From Cyprinodon diabolis (Eukaryota > Chordata > Actinopteri > Cyprinodontiformes > Cyprinodontidae), in assembly GCA_030533445.1 (NCBI GenBank), contig CM060062.1, positions 4,627,456 to 4,691,455 on the forward strand: 64,000 nt of DNA, written 5' to 3'. A model generated the notes under the pieces. The model was not told the DNA's origin, ran no database searches, and was given only the letters and a program-made list of their open reading frames with translations. The first letter of the stretch is position 1; the number at the start of each line of letters is the position of its first letter. This document shows, piece by piece, positions 22,603-34,248 of the stretch. A program made the position numbers and the translations under genes.

Positions 22603-23605
22603 CTTCCTCCGCTTATCCGGGGTCGGGTCGCGGGGGCAGCAGTCTAAGAAGGGAGGCCCAGACTTCCCTCTCCCCAGCCACTTCTTCTAGCTCCTCAGGA
22701 GGAACCCCAAGGCGTTCCCAGGCCAGCCGAGAAACATAGTCTCTCCAGCGTGTCCTGGGTCTTCCCCGGGGCCTCCCCCCAGTGGGACGTGCCCGGAACA
22801 CCTCACCAGGGAGGCGTCCAGGAGGCATCCTAACCAGATGCCCCATACACCTCAACTGGCTCCTCTCGACGTGGAGGAGCAGCGGCTCTACTCCGAGTCC
22901 CTCCCTGATGACCGAGCTTCTCACCCTATCTCTAAGGGAGAGCCCGGCCACCCTACGGAGGAAACCCATTTCGGCCGCTTGTATCCGCGATCTCGTTCTT
23001 TTGGTCATGACCCAGAGTTCATGGCCATAGATGAGGGTAGGAACGAAGATCGACCGGTAAATCGAGAGCTTCGCTTTTTGGCTCAGCTCTCTCTTCACCA
23101 CGACAGCGCCCGCTTCACGGCAGACGCTGCGCCAATCCGCCTGTCGGTCTCCCGCTCCCTTCGTCCCTCATTCGTGAACAAGATCCCGAGATACCTAAAC
23201 TCCACCACTTGACACCCCCCCTGACCCGGAGAAGGCACTCTACCCTTTTACAGCTCAAGACCATGGCCTCAAATTTGGAGGCACTGATCCCCATCCCGGC
23301 CGCTTCACACTCGGCTGCGAACCGATCCAGTGAGAGCTGCAGATCACGACCTGATGAAGCCAATAGGACCACATCATCTGCAAAAAGCAGAGACGCAATC
23401 CTAAGGCCACCAAAACGGATCCCCTAAACACCTTGGCTGAGAACCCCCCACAAGGCTCCCCGAGGGACACGGTCGAACGCCTTCTCCAAGTCCACAAAGC
23501 ACATGTAGACTGGTTGGGCGAACTCCCATGCACCCTCCAGGACCCTGCTGAGGGTGTAGAGCTGGTCCAGCGTTCTCATAGAACTCATATTGTGATTCAA
23601 TATAT
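22603..23605 (-). mobile_element. Rex3: Rex3-type RTE LINE, 5'-truncated with internal deletion
   Basis: The reverse transcriptase copies element RNA at the chromosomal nick during target-primed integration. On the minus strand, DQLYTLSRVLEG at about 23565 is followed by RT motif A, FVDLEKAFD (about 23496-23470). Next come the FADDVVLLA motif C (about 23387-23361), a thumb region, and an open C-terminal frame at 23101-22613 (LSIYRSIFVPTLIYGHELWV ... ending LLPPRPDPG). Between motifs A and C only about 27 codons remain, so the palm segment with motif B is deleted. Stops and frameshifts separate the parts. The 5' two thirds, including the endonuclease, are missing. G+C content is far above the flanks. 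Family name from motif and tail recognition. Confidence 0.85.
22613..23101 (-). pseudogene. Rex3-like ORF, intact C-terminal 162-codon segment
   Basis: The longest clean coding remnant in the window. It covers the RTE C-terminal region, rich in Arg, with the recognisable phrases RTRSRIQAAEMGFLRRV, EPLLLHVERSQ and RPRGRPRTRWRDYVSRLAWE. It ends at a stop next to the tetranucleotide tail. It has no independent start; its first Met is internal. It is not a host gene. The preserved frame suggests a fairly young insertion, although the upstream part is already broken. Confidence 0.85.
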
Positions 23606-23665
23606 AAAACAGAATAGAATAGAATAGAAAACAACATTTATTGTCCAACAATGGGGAAATACTGT
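23606..23665 (-). mobile_element. LINE 3' tail with (AGAAT)n
   Basis: 'agaatagaatagaatagaa' is followed by 'tttattgtccaacaatggggaaat'. This is the minus-strand 3' end of a CR1/L2/Rex1-like LINE plus tail. It adjoins the 5' break of the Rex3 copy. Confidence 0.5.
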
Positions 23666-23716
23666 TGTTTACAGCAGGAAAAAAAGACTATAGAAAAATG
23701 GTCACACAGATATGGA

Positions 23717-23719
<3 letters not shown>

Positions 23720-23777
<58 letters not shown>
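23720..23777. repeat. (TA)n microsatellite
   Basis: A TA dinucleotide tract. It creates a false Ile-Tyr repeat frame. Confidence 0.95.
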
Positions 23778-23779
<2 letters not shown>

Positions 23780-24707
23780 TTGTTCTTAGTATAGCCCTAA
23801 TTAAGTTGTTATTTTTTCCAGGCAAATGATCTTGCTCTAGCTTTCCACAGGAGTTCATACTAAGAGTGTAAATTCTATTATGCTAACACAAGTGCATAAA
23901 CTGTAACATAAAACATTCTTATTAAAGTCATTGTTTCCTTCTTAAAACCATTTGTGCTTTAGGAAATGTGATGAACAGCTCTCCGGTAATTGCATCTCAG
24001 CATCTAAATATGGGATAGGAATGGACCTCTGAATGTCTCTTTGCTGGAATGAAATGTTTAAAAACTGTATATCAGTGTTTTTTTAGCCACCTTAATGCAT
24101 CAGAAGATTTAATTGCTAAATTGCAAAAGCAACAAGAGAGCTCTACGTCTACAGGGATGCAGCGGTCATGTGAAGTTTTGTAAGCTGTAATGAAACAGCA
24201 ACATATGGCAAACTATCCACCGATGAGGAATTCATCAAAGACGCTTTGATAGAGTCTGCAGGGAGAAAAGGACGTCTTAGCAAATATGTCACCCTGGCGG
24301 CACATCGTAATATCCTGCGCTTCAGGCAACAGTTGTGATGTCTGCCATTCAGGTCTGCTGTTGGTTTCTAAAAAATTGGACCTATGAGGAACTTTAAGAT
24401 GACGGAGGAGCTGGCAGCTGTGCAGCCATAAATGGCACCGCAGTGGGTAGTGATTTGTTCACAGGGGTAAATGCATCCAGGCGCATACTGGGACTAAAAA
24501 TGGGACAGACTGGTAACTGAAGGTCTTCCAATTCCGTAGGGAAAAATTTATTTTCTGTTACTCTATCATTTATCAGATGTGTACTTTAAGTCTAAACATT
24601 AGTGTAAATATGGAGTATGAGATTGTGACCTCGGTGACTCACAGTGTTTTTTATTTGGTTAATGGAAACATTGGGACATCCGAGACCTTTAAGATCTACA
24701 CTAAATA
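23778..24707. other. Unassigned sequence
   Basis: Nothing recognised. Confidence 0.35.
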
Positions 24708-24978
24708 CACAGCAAAAAAATTCAATCTAAATAAGTATTTCTTTTTAAAATAAGGGATTTTTCCTAAATTGAGGAGGTAAGTGAGATAATTTGCCAATTA
24801 AGTAAGACAAGTTATATTTAAAATAAAATAAAAAATTGTATTGTCTTATTTCAGGTGCATACTATCTAATTATCTTATTTTAAGAATAAATATACTAATT
24901 CCATTGGAAAATCATCTTATTTATCTGCTCAAATTATAATAATATTTTTTTACTAATTTGTCGATAGTTTTTGCAGTG
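24708..24978 (+). mobile_element. CACTG-ended MITE, copy 1 (family B)
   Basis: Starts CACAGCAAAAAAATT and ends TTTTTGCAGTG. The interior has 'ctaaataagtatttc', 'tgaggaggtaagtgaga', 'cttatttcaggtgcat' and 'attccattgg', all shared with 34249-34534 and 44819-45119 in the same order. No 8-bp duplication is visible. It has no coding capacity. Confidence 0.7.
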
Positions 24979-26186
24979 TTGCAGATCTGACCTTCACTGA
25001 GGATGGGACTGCACTAACAAATTAATAAATAATGAGAGATCTGCATTTCTATTCTCATTTTAACACTGCAAAGGTACGAGTACAAATGTGAACAAATGTT
25101 TTAATCGATAAAGTTTCAGAAATCCAGGTTACACCCTCCTATTGACGATATCTTGTGTAACTTCCTTCCCATATCCACCTCAGACATTCAATTCTTATGG
25201 CTGAAAGCTTCCTCATGGGGTCCCTCCCTGATTACCCATGATCCTGTCACATGCTGTCTTCTGCTGGTAAGATATTGACAATTATAACCCTTCTTCTAAA
25301 AGTTTATAGAATTAAATATCAGAAATTGAACTGGTCACTGTTGGAAAATATGCTGTTTGTCGTTCTGGGAGGAATCCAGCTGTTCACCCCTTTAAATGTA
25401 TCATTTCTACTTTAGGCAGATGTTGAAATGTGAAGATGATTAGAGTTTATAACTCCTTGCTGCCTCTTCCCAGACCTGAAATGAACCGATTGTTGAACCC
25501 TTTCCAGAATTCACTGCTAAATGAAGCCCAGTGAAAGAAAGTGACAGAATGGGGATCACAGCCTTATGACCAGAACGACATTAGTAGCGACACGTCTCGC
25601 CTTTTTAAATGCCAAGAACAAAGGACCTTGTTAGAGCATGAATATCACTCAGGGGTAACAAGATGTCAGATGTTGTTTCACCTGATAATAAATCACACAT
25701 CATCACAGGTGCTATACATGAATTCTGAAGAACAGATCATGTGTGTTTGCTTGATTTTTGTGATGCAGTTGCACAGATATATTCCTGTTTTCTTCTCTAA
25801 ACAATCTGACTGCTAACATATTTTGCTAAGCGTTGTTTATGAATAGCTTTTTGTGGTTTAATATCCCCGTATTGACCACAAACTTAAACCTTTTAGCTAA
25901 ATTTAGTAGGTATTATCCTTTGGTCCCTCTGATTCAGAGATTTCCTTCAGATAAACTGAATTCATCCATAAAAATCTCATGAATCAGTTCAATTCAAAAT
26001 CAGCCACAGATTTGATTTGTTAATGCCAAATTCATATTAGGTTTTATATGACCTAATATGTTGGAGCAAGCAAGGAATATTTTCATCCGTTAATTTAATA
26101 AAAAGATTTACAGTACATGAAGCACAGTCGTATTTACTTTTTTCATAGTACTTTTAGGCTACGAAGATCAAAAAACTATATATATA
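24979..26186. other. Unassigned sequence
   Basis: Nothing recognised. The frame at 25541-25816 has no domain. Confidence 0.35.
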
Positions 26187-26480
26187 TCCATCTTCTGTCA
26201 TGCTTATCCCAAGCAGAGTGGCAAGGGTTCCTGGAGCTTATCTCCAGTTGTCTACAGGTGAGAGGCGGGGTCCACCCTGGACAGGTTGCCAGTCCATCAC
26301 AGGGACAACCCTTCATACGCACACTCACATCTCAGGATAATTTAGACAAGCCAATTAACCTAACAGTCATGTTTTTGGAATGTGAGAGGAAGCTGGAGTA
26401 CCCAGAGAGAGGGCTGAACCCGGATCGAACCCGGAACCTTCTTGCTGCAAGGCAGCAGTGCTACCCACCACTCCACTGTT
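26187..26480 (-). mobile_element. tRNA-derived SINE, near full length
   Basis: Read on the minus strand, the head carries a canonical B box GGTTCGATCC (plus 26422-26431) preceded by a tRNA-like 'gtagcactgctgccttgcag'. The classic fish body follows: 'cattccaaaaacatgac', 'ttaggttaattgg', 'cctgtccagggtggacc', 'cgcctctcacctg'. It ends 'cagaagatgga' with a short TATA run outside. All parts are in the expected order. Confidence 0.75.
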
Positions 26481-26877
26481 TATATTTTCTATAATAATTA
26501 TCATTATTATCTCCATCAAAATGGCTTTGAACCTCATCTTTCTGTCAGTCGCTCTAAAACAGTCAGTCATTAAAGGGGCGTGGCTAATTAGCTTATCTTC
26601 TAAAGATTTAAAGCCTTTGAAACAAATGAAGAAAGTAGAAAGACAGCAGAAGAATTTTACATTAAGTCATAATAAAAGACAATTCAAAATTAGCATAGTT
26701 CATGTTTAAAATTTGAGAGTAAATAGTTAAAGTAATAATAAAGGGGACTGTGGAATCATCCGGTGTGTGAACCTCAGTTATAAACAGTTCAGGTAGTGGG
26801 CAGGTTAGCTGTAACAGAGTTAATCTGGTAAGATAGTGCATAGCCACTCGGTTGTAGCAAAACTCCAACACCAAATG
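26481..26877. other. Unassigned sequence
   Basis: Nothing recognised. Confidence 0.35.
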
Positions 26878-27172
26878 TACAGTAGCAGCCATTCAAAATG
26901 GCCCTTCCCAATCAAATGCTGGCCGAGTGGCCCACTTCCCTGCAACTCCCAGCAAAATCCCCTCCAACTTCCAGTCACTGAAGTGACCCCCCTCCTTCTC
27001 CTGGGCGGGTATATTTTTTTACTCTGACTCCACTCTTTCACTGAATTACAGGGTCAAATTATGACAGAAAGAATATTTTTGTTCAAAGATTGATGTTTGA
27101 AAAGGAATTGTAGGCGACCAGCCGAGGGCCCATCAAGGAAGTTGGGGAAATTTTTGAATGGTTGCTACTGTA
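26878..27172. mobile_element. MITE with TACAGTAGC termini (family A, complete copy)
   Basis: The left end TACAGTAGCAGCCATTCAAA matches the inverted right end TACAGTAGCAACCATTCAAA, differing at one position. The body is the same as 875-1019. It spans 295 bp with no coding. No target duplication is evident. Confidence 0.65.
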
Positions 27173-27284
27173 GCAAGGAAGAGTCAAGTCAAATGAAACT
27201 TCATGTTAGATGTTGAGATCATTCCTGTTTCCACCACAGGATTCTGTCTTGTTAGATCACATTTATTGAGCTTTTTTCTGTTTT

Positions 27285-27360
27285 TTTTGTGTAGTTCATG
27301 TGAAACACTTTGAATTGTCTTTGAACTGAGCTGTGCTATATAAATACGTTTGCCTTGCGT
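27285..27360 (+). mobile_element. LINE 3' tail fragment
   Basis: 'gtgaaacactttgaattgtctttg...gctatataaatacgtttgccttgc' is the plus-strand form of the tail that appears inverted at 27893-27990. Confidence 0.5.
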
Positions 27361-27892
27361 TATGAACCCTGAAAACAGAAGTCAGGCATTTGGTAAAGTT
27401 AGTAACCATCAGCTGAGATTATAGCTGTAGTTTTTTGTTAAAGCTACAGCTTCTCTGCAACCACAGAATCCAAACGTTGATGCTTTATTTGTCCTGGGCT
27501 TTGAAGTAATTAGACAAATCTCCACTGGCAAGAGAGTTAGATGGTTTACTCTGTGTTTATAATATTTACAGTCGGTGTTCTGTGCCACATAGAACAGATA
27601 TGAATTAATAATTTTAAAGCAATTTACCTTTAAGTGGATCATGTGAACCTGTGTCTCCTCACCCAGTGTTTCCACCCTTAATGAACAGATAAATCACATA
27701 CGCCACCATCTCCTCACTTCCAGAGGGTTAAAAAATGCCTGACAAAATCAACTGGGCCCAATAAGTTGGCTGTGCTATGAATTCAGTGTGTCAGCTAAAG
27801 GGAAAGTTTATTTTATCTGTGATCCAACAACTGGAGCTGCCACATAGGGGCTTCATTAATTGGCTCTCTGCTGCCTGAGGTTATGGCATCAT
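27361..27892. other. Unassigned sequence
   Basis: Nothing recognised. Confidence 0.35.
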
Positions 27893-28085
27893 CAAGGCAA
27901 GGCAAGGCAAGGCAAGGCAAATTTATTTGTATAGCAAAATTCGGTACAAAGACAATGCAAAGTGCTTTACATGATATGAAAATAAAACAGAATCAAAGCA
28001 AGTAGGAAATTAATAAATAAATAAATACCAAATAAAAAATGCAGAAACAAAAAAGAACATTCAAAACAGTTGGACTAAAGAAAAG
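27893..28085 (-). mobile_element. LINE 3' tail with (GGCAA)n, split by hAT insertion (part 1)
   Basis: (GGCAA)n at 27896-27920 is followed by 'atttatttgtatagcaaaattcgg...aaagtgctttac', the inverted LINE tail. The unit resumes after 29359. A hAT element with its target duplication lies between the two parts. Confidence 0.55.
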
Positions 28086-28754
28086 CAGTGATGGGACTAA
28101 CGGCGCGTTGAAGGTAACGGCGTTATTACTTTGACTGTAACTATAACGCAGTTACCATTGCAGACACCCCGTTACTGCGCGTTACTCAGGTCGTACAATG
28201 AACCTTTTTTCATGATAGGACTCGTGCGCAGCTGCGTGAAGCTGACACCCCACCCACGTCAAAAAACTCTGCAAATAGACTGAATGGTTAGTGCGACGTT
28301 AGTGCAGATTTGTGCAGAAAAAAAAATATAGTTTGTGCTACTTTTGTTTAAGAGATATTAAAGATTATTTTTTTAGGTCATCCAGAGGTGCGCACCTTGT
28401 CATGAGAGAGGGGAGGATGAGAATGGCTGATGTATAGTGAGATTCCGTCTGTCAGTTGGTAGGTGGGTGTTTCCGCTGGTGGGTGTTAACGTACAGCACA
28501 CACAGAGAGATGGAGAGTGAGGAGGATCCAGCAGCAAAACAGCGTTTTCCTGATGGAAATACCGGTGTTACGTCGAGCTGCGTTTCCCCATCACATACGG
28601 TTTCCTCTGCATCTCCGCACAGCGCAGGCGGCACGAGTCACCGCGCAAGCGACAGGAAACGCGCATGCTCGCTAAAGGCGCGCAACAGTCGCCCTGTGCT
28701 CGCGCCACAGGAGAACTATGGAGAGCGTGAACGATCAAATGAAAGGGAGAAATC

Positions 28755-28783
28755 TGGATGGATGGATGGATGGATGGATGGAT
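28755..28783. repeat. (GGAT)n microsatellite
   Basis: A tetranucleotide run inside the hAT element. A (GATA)n tract lies nearby at 28893-28910. Confidence 0.85.
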
Positions 28784-29117
28784 ACTCTGCCTTTTCAACC
28801 TACTGTATTTTTTTATTTTAAACATTATTTGATGGCCTTTGTGGCAGGGATTTAGATCCATATTTTATGTCACGCGCAGAGTATACATCTTGATAGATAG
28901 ATAGATAGATGTTGCAGTATCTGTAACAACCCAAACACACAGGATTTCAGAATTAGACATCCCCAGTTATTAATTTCACCAGATCTGAATGCCCTGTTAG
29001 AAAACTTCACATGGCGTTCCCCCCTGATGTTTTTACGTTGAGTTGCAATAAATGCAAAACTCTCTGCAGGTTCTTGTCTTTGTCATCCACTCTATTCAGC
29101 TGGCTTTGGAAACACAC

Positions 29118-29183
29118 GGTGAGAAGGTGGGGGCTGGGTGGTGAGAAGGTGGGGGCTGGGTGGTGAGAAGGTGGGGGCTGGGT
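29118..29183 (+). repeat. 22-bp minisatellite, three units
   Basis: Three perfect tandem copies of a G-rich unit, ggtgagaaggtggggg plus ctgggt, inside the hAT element. G-runs could form a G-quadruplex, but this is not tested. Confidence 0.9.
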
Positions 29184-29359
29184 GGTGAGGGTTACCGGGG
29201 CGAGAAACGCAAAAGTAACGCAATTGTTACTTTTACTAGTAACTAGTTACTTTTATTGTAGAGTAACTCAGTTAGTAACTCAGTTACTTTTTGGGAGAAG
29301 TAACTAGTAACTATAACTAATTACTTTTTCAAAGTAACGTGCCCAACACTGAAGAAAAT

Positions 29360-29575
29360 AAAGAAGTTGAACTACTGATGTTTCAGTTGAACTGTTTAAC
29401 TAGAACAGTCGAAGGCAATCCTAAACAAATGTGTTTTTAGTCTTGATTTAAAGGAACTCAGGCTTTCCGCACTTTTACAGTTTTCTGGAAGTTTGTTCCA
29501 GATAAGTGGAGAATAGGAACTAAATGCTGCTTTAGCTGCTCAAAAAGTTCAGATATTGTTCTTATTACTTAGCAG
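29360..29575 (-). mobile_element. LINE-associated repeat split by hAT insertion (part 2)
   Basis: 'acaaatgtgtttttagtcttgatttaaaggaactcag...ggaagtttgttccagat...aactaaatgctgcttt' is a known fish repeat pattern. It continues the unit that begins at 27893. Confidence 0.5.
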
Positions 29576-32500
29576 GAAAGGAGACGCACAAAATGGGAGC
29601 AAATATTGTTCAGCCAAAAGGAGAATCCATTAGATTCTAAAGGTAAGCTCAGTTTCACCTCAGAATTGGGCAAGAGATGCAGCTGATTGATTATGGGAAA
29701 TAAACATTAAGCATTTTAATTTAAAATTCACTTCATGCACAAACCAAAAACTGATCAAATGACTAAATCGATTCAGCTCTGCTTTTTGCCACATCACCAA
29801 TTAATGAATATATAAGGCACATTACATGAATTTAAACAGAAATATAAAATTAGATATTTTAGATTAACTTTATCTTTATTCTAGTTCTAATACAATGTCA
29901 AGTGAAACTGATAAGGCCAATTAGCTTTCCAGGAAATCAGTGGAATTGGCGGACATCTCTTCTCCAGAGCTAGCATGTAGGAACAGACGGGTGATTGGGA
30001 TTAGCTGTTAACCGATATAATGTCATTACAAAATGTCCTCTTTTCATATATCATCTTTAAACATGACATCCCAATCCTAAAATAAAAGCTTCACTTTGTC
30101 AGGATATTTAGTATTAATGATGTGTGAGTTTATTACACCCTAATATTACCTGCCTTTTGTGTTTTAGAACTAATGTTATCCCCAGTAGTTTATCTAATTA
30201 GGACAGTTCCTCTGTCAGGATATACAGTTATAATCTTCATTCTGTACGCGGCAAATATTTGCGAATGGAATGAGAGCGGCGTCATTAAGCTAAAAACAAA
30301 GTGTAATAGTTTAGATAAAGCTGGAGCCATGGATGTCTCCTCATCTCCAAAAATGTATAATGTAATGATGTGGCAGACTGTTGGTGTATAAAATGCTTCT
30401 CTAACTGTTAATCGTGGCCACTTCACCAGATTTGAGCCCGGTTGGTGAGCAGCTGCCTTCTGTAACTCTAAGCAACTTCTCTGATCTGAGTAAGATTATA
30501 ATTTCTATGTAAATCTGTTGTCGTATCTCATGGTTAACACATATACATAATGAAGTGTTATGTGAAGAGCTTGTCCGAGGCAGAATAAGTTCCCAAACCA
30601 GTTTTAATTCGGTCGGAGTTCCAGAACAACTGGTAATAAACAAATCATTTGTAAAAGAAATACATGTGATTTAAGTTTACAATCAATATCATGGCTTCAG
30701 CTGAGAATCTGAGCTGCTCTAAAATATCGAAACACAGCAGAATTTTTCCTTTGACTGGATCAATGAATTACTCTTCATGACTAATAACTCAAAGGGCCTT
30801 TCTTTATACAGAGTAGCATTAACACAAAACTGAACATTTTGTACACTTGTACCAAAACTGTTTGTTCTGCTTCAAATTGACCAAAGTTCATTTCCTCCGA
30901 TTCTGCTTCGTAGAATAAGTAAGTGAGAAAGCTGATTGCTACTCTAGTGAGGACCAAGAAGCCGTTTTTACCGGCTGCTCCAACATTCACACTGATTGAA
31001 GACCAGAGTGTAAAAGTGAACCAAACTCCATGAAGGGGTGAAATTCTTTGACATTTCTCAGCAGACTTAATAAAAAAAAGACAAGGTTTACAGCTATTCA
31101 GCAACAAGAATAGCTCTGCCTTTCTTAAACTTATAAAATTCCCAAGAAAAACTTTTATATGACCTACAGTCTGTGTATGGTTTGTTGTTTGTTTTTTCAG
31201 TTTTGAAAACAAAAACGGAAAACAAAAATTGTAGGGTGTTTTTTTTCTGGATTTTTTTTCTGTTTTTAAAACCAAAATGCCAAAGTATAATATTAAAATA
31301 ATTCAAGCTATACTGTGATGAATTATTATTCAAAATATTTTAATAAAAAAAAAATATATATAAAGTCGTATGTGAAATCTCTGGTTAGTTTGGCCAAAAA
31401 AGTGATTATTGCGACTGTTACAGATTAAAATTAAGCCAATGATTCATTCCCCTAGAAAGTCACATTTTGTAAAAATGAAAAATAACCCATCTTTTAACCA
31501 TTAAAATGAGAAAAAAAAAATAGAATTTTTCATTATAGGAATTTGATTCAGATTTTGGGGTATAGTTTTAAAGCAATAATACAAAGGAACGAAAGTTGTA
31601 TTATTCGTTTTTTTTTTTTTTGTTTAATTTTGAACCCAAAGAAAAAAAACAAAGATGGTCTGTGTACCTTTGTTTTCATTCATCGTTCAGTTTTTTTTTA
31701 AGTGAAATCGAAAACCAAAACCAAGCGGTGTTTAGTTTCTCTCAAATGTGGAGTCATATGGAGAAATAATTGTGATGTGTGTCGAGTCCAAGGTTTCAAG
31801 GCAGCTGATTCTTTGATTTATTCAGACTCATTCCAAGCCATGTTTGGCTTTTATGAGGGTTCAATATGTTCAGTGCTCTGAGCGTTTTACTTGAGCGCTT
31901 TCATGGAAACTCTATTTTTCTGAGTTTACTGACAGAGAATTGCCATTATACAACTTCAAATACTATTCTATGCACAAAAACAGGAACGCTGCAGACATCT
32001 GTAAGCAAGAACATAGAGCTCAATTAAACATCTCCTGGCAGAAAAGAAGTGGTTTTAAATATAATTCCAGTGTTTAAAGCTGGTAAATGGTTTTGCATTC
32101 AGAGGATATTACTGCCAATAACAAAAAGTTGAAATGAAACCACCTGTTTTTCATTTTCATTAAAAGCATCCTGAACAGCCTCCAATATCTGCACATCACT
32201 TACAGCATGGAGAGCTGGTGTCAGTGCAAAGTGTCATCTGAAATTAGATTGATTATGCTGGAAAAAAACGTACCTTTGGCTACATTCAATTTTTTTTAAC
32301 CAGTGGTGTGGTGACGCTGCAGAGACTCATGCTGCCATTTATGCCTCACAACTGAGGGCTGCTTGGGTGCTTTTCTGCGTTGTTTGGTTTCACTGCATTA
32401 CAGTAAATGAAACACAGAAAGTAATCAAGTGAAGCAGAAATGATTAAAAGGAAAATATGTACATATATATTTTAGAGGTTCACGGTAAGTTTTTATAGTT

Positions 32501-32761
32501 ACTGATGACTAGACCTTTATTTCATGTTCTCATAATTGTCTGATTGGTGACATATTCCACTCTGAGGAGCAGAAATCGTTGCCTATTTGTTGTTTTCAAT
32601 TTACTTAGGATGGACTAAGGATTTCCACGTAATGGTATTTGCTACAGTTTCTTGTGTGTCTATAGGAAAACCCAACTTCAATACCAAACATTCTCCCCCC
32701 CCATTAGTCACGTTTAACTACTTACAGTAAAGCCACACTACTATGGAACTAGATATGTCTT
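29576..32761. other. Unassigned, unique-looking sequence
   Basis: No gene or repeat recognised. The 164-codon minus frame at 30781-31275 has no domain and includes low-complexity A/T stretches. The block at about 29925-30640 is balanced in composition and could be conserved non-coding sequence (see findings). Confidence 0.35.
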
Positions 32762-33328
32762 AATTTTCACAATCACACATATGTGACTTATACATGCACA
32801 GGACAAGATCTACACATGCACAGCACGATTCACACAAGCACAAGAAAATCCACACACACACAATACAAGGGTGGGTGTGTGATAGCGGACGGCAGTGGAA
32901 GTGGAACAGTTCTTATTGATTAACATGAGGGCGCACGTGTTCCACACAACATACGTGAGGGGGGCAGGGCAGAGGGGTGACGGAGGAAGTGGAATCTGGG
33001 GTAAGTCAACCCACGTGCAGTACTTTCTTGTGATTGGCTTATACAATGGAGCTTTGTGATTGGTGGCAAACCATTCCCTGCTTTAAAAAATGCATTTGTG
33101 TATCAAGGCACGTCAGTGGAGTCTCAAAAATCCACACACAAATGCAGTGAAGTTTGAGACAACTGGTACTTGGTAATTTAAGTTTGTATTTCTTTATGGA
33201 CCAGAAACACTTTGGTGAATCTTGTTCTCTGCATGTGTGGATCTTGTGTGCTTGCTTGAATCGTGCTGTGAATGTGTGGCTGTTGTCTTGTTTGTATGAA
33301 TCACAGATGTGTATTTGTGAAAAATTTG
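32762..33328. mobile_element. Foldback/MITE element with ~85-bp inverted ends
   Basis: The left end (from 32762: aattttcacaatcacacatatgtg...gcacagcacgattcacacaagcac) matches the inverted right end (to 33328), including an exact 'cacagcacgattca' core. The middle holds G+C-richer sequence with 'gtgattgg' boxes. I see no target duplication and no coding. Ends are approximate within a few bases. Confidence 0.7.
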
Positions 33329-34248
33329 AGTCCGACACTCTGACAGTTTTATGACAAATATTGCAGGGCAAAAAAAAAAATCTTACATAAAAATGTGAAA
33401 CATGTGTAACATTGACATAGCACTCATAGGCCCAGTTTACTCAAATTATGCAAAACAGTGGATTTTGGGGTGACTTGCACTTTAAATAATGACTAAATAT
33501 TACAGCAACATTGTGTTAGTCGATGCATTATGGGAACAAAACAAAAAACAAAAAAAATCATGGTGCTGGAGCAGCAGATGTCACTTGTTCCTGATCCTAC
33601 AGCTTTAGATTTGAAGCTGCCAAAAGTAAAAACCTCTTTAGAAATCACACCAAACAACTCTATCTGGCTCTTTATGACTCTTGCTGACTGAATCCTCCGC
33701 ATGGCACAGAAAATTAGATCTCTCATCCTCATGCCTTAGCAGCCAATTACTCTGTGTAAATGGAATAATAGGTTACGCTGAATTCCCCGGCTCCATCGTT
33801 GGCTGACTATCTCACATTTCACCCCAGCCAAATATTCAAACTGATGAGATGAATATTAAAACTCTACAAAAGCAATTTTTGCACACAGAGCAAAAGGGCC
33901 AAGAAGCTCTTCATTCCTCAATGTCAAATTAAGAAAACAGCATTGATCCACAGACTATTAGGGGCTTTGAAACCTCCATGTACCACGGGGGAATGATAAT
34001 ACACTTTTAACACAGAAAACAAATCTCTTAAACCTGTGTGCAAAAACACACGGAAGCTAAAATTGAAAAGAGAGACACATGGAAATGAGAGACGGCTCTA
34101 GTTAACAGACAGCTTAGCTTCTTCAGGAGTTCCAGTTGATCCTGTGTGAAATAAGAACCTGGAGCACAAAGAAAGGCATGTTCAGAAATTACTTTTACTT
34201 TTTAATTAATTACATATCTTGTATTACATCCTAAATTGTCAAGACCTG
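33329..34248. other. Unassigned sequence
   Basis: Nothing recognised. 33760-34010 looks repeat-free. Confidence 0.35.

Larger units (their letters stand above)
28086..29351. mobile_element. Non-autonomous hAT element, 1266 bp, nested
   Basis: Ends CAGTGATGGG... and ...GCCCAACACTG (inverted CAGTGTTGGGC). It is flanked by AAGAAAAG and AAGAAAAT, an 8-bp target duplication with one mismatch, which is diagnostic of the hAT superfamily. Sub-terminal regions are full of 'gtaac' motifs on both sides ('agtaactagttac'), as in binding-site-rich hAT ends. The interior is CpG-rich and has a 121-codon frame at 28456-28821 beginning near MESEEDPAAKQ. That frame could be a transposase N-terminal relic; no BED finger is visible. 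Also inside are a 22-bp x3 tandem repeat, a (GGAT)n and a (GATA)n tract. Confidence 0.8.

Noticed and set aside
30781..31275. 164-codon minus-strand open frame
   Set aside because: No recognisable domain, low-complexity Lys/Phe-rich start from A/T runs, and no neighbouring exon or splice evidence.
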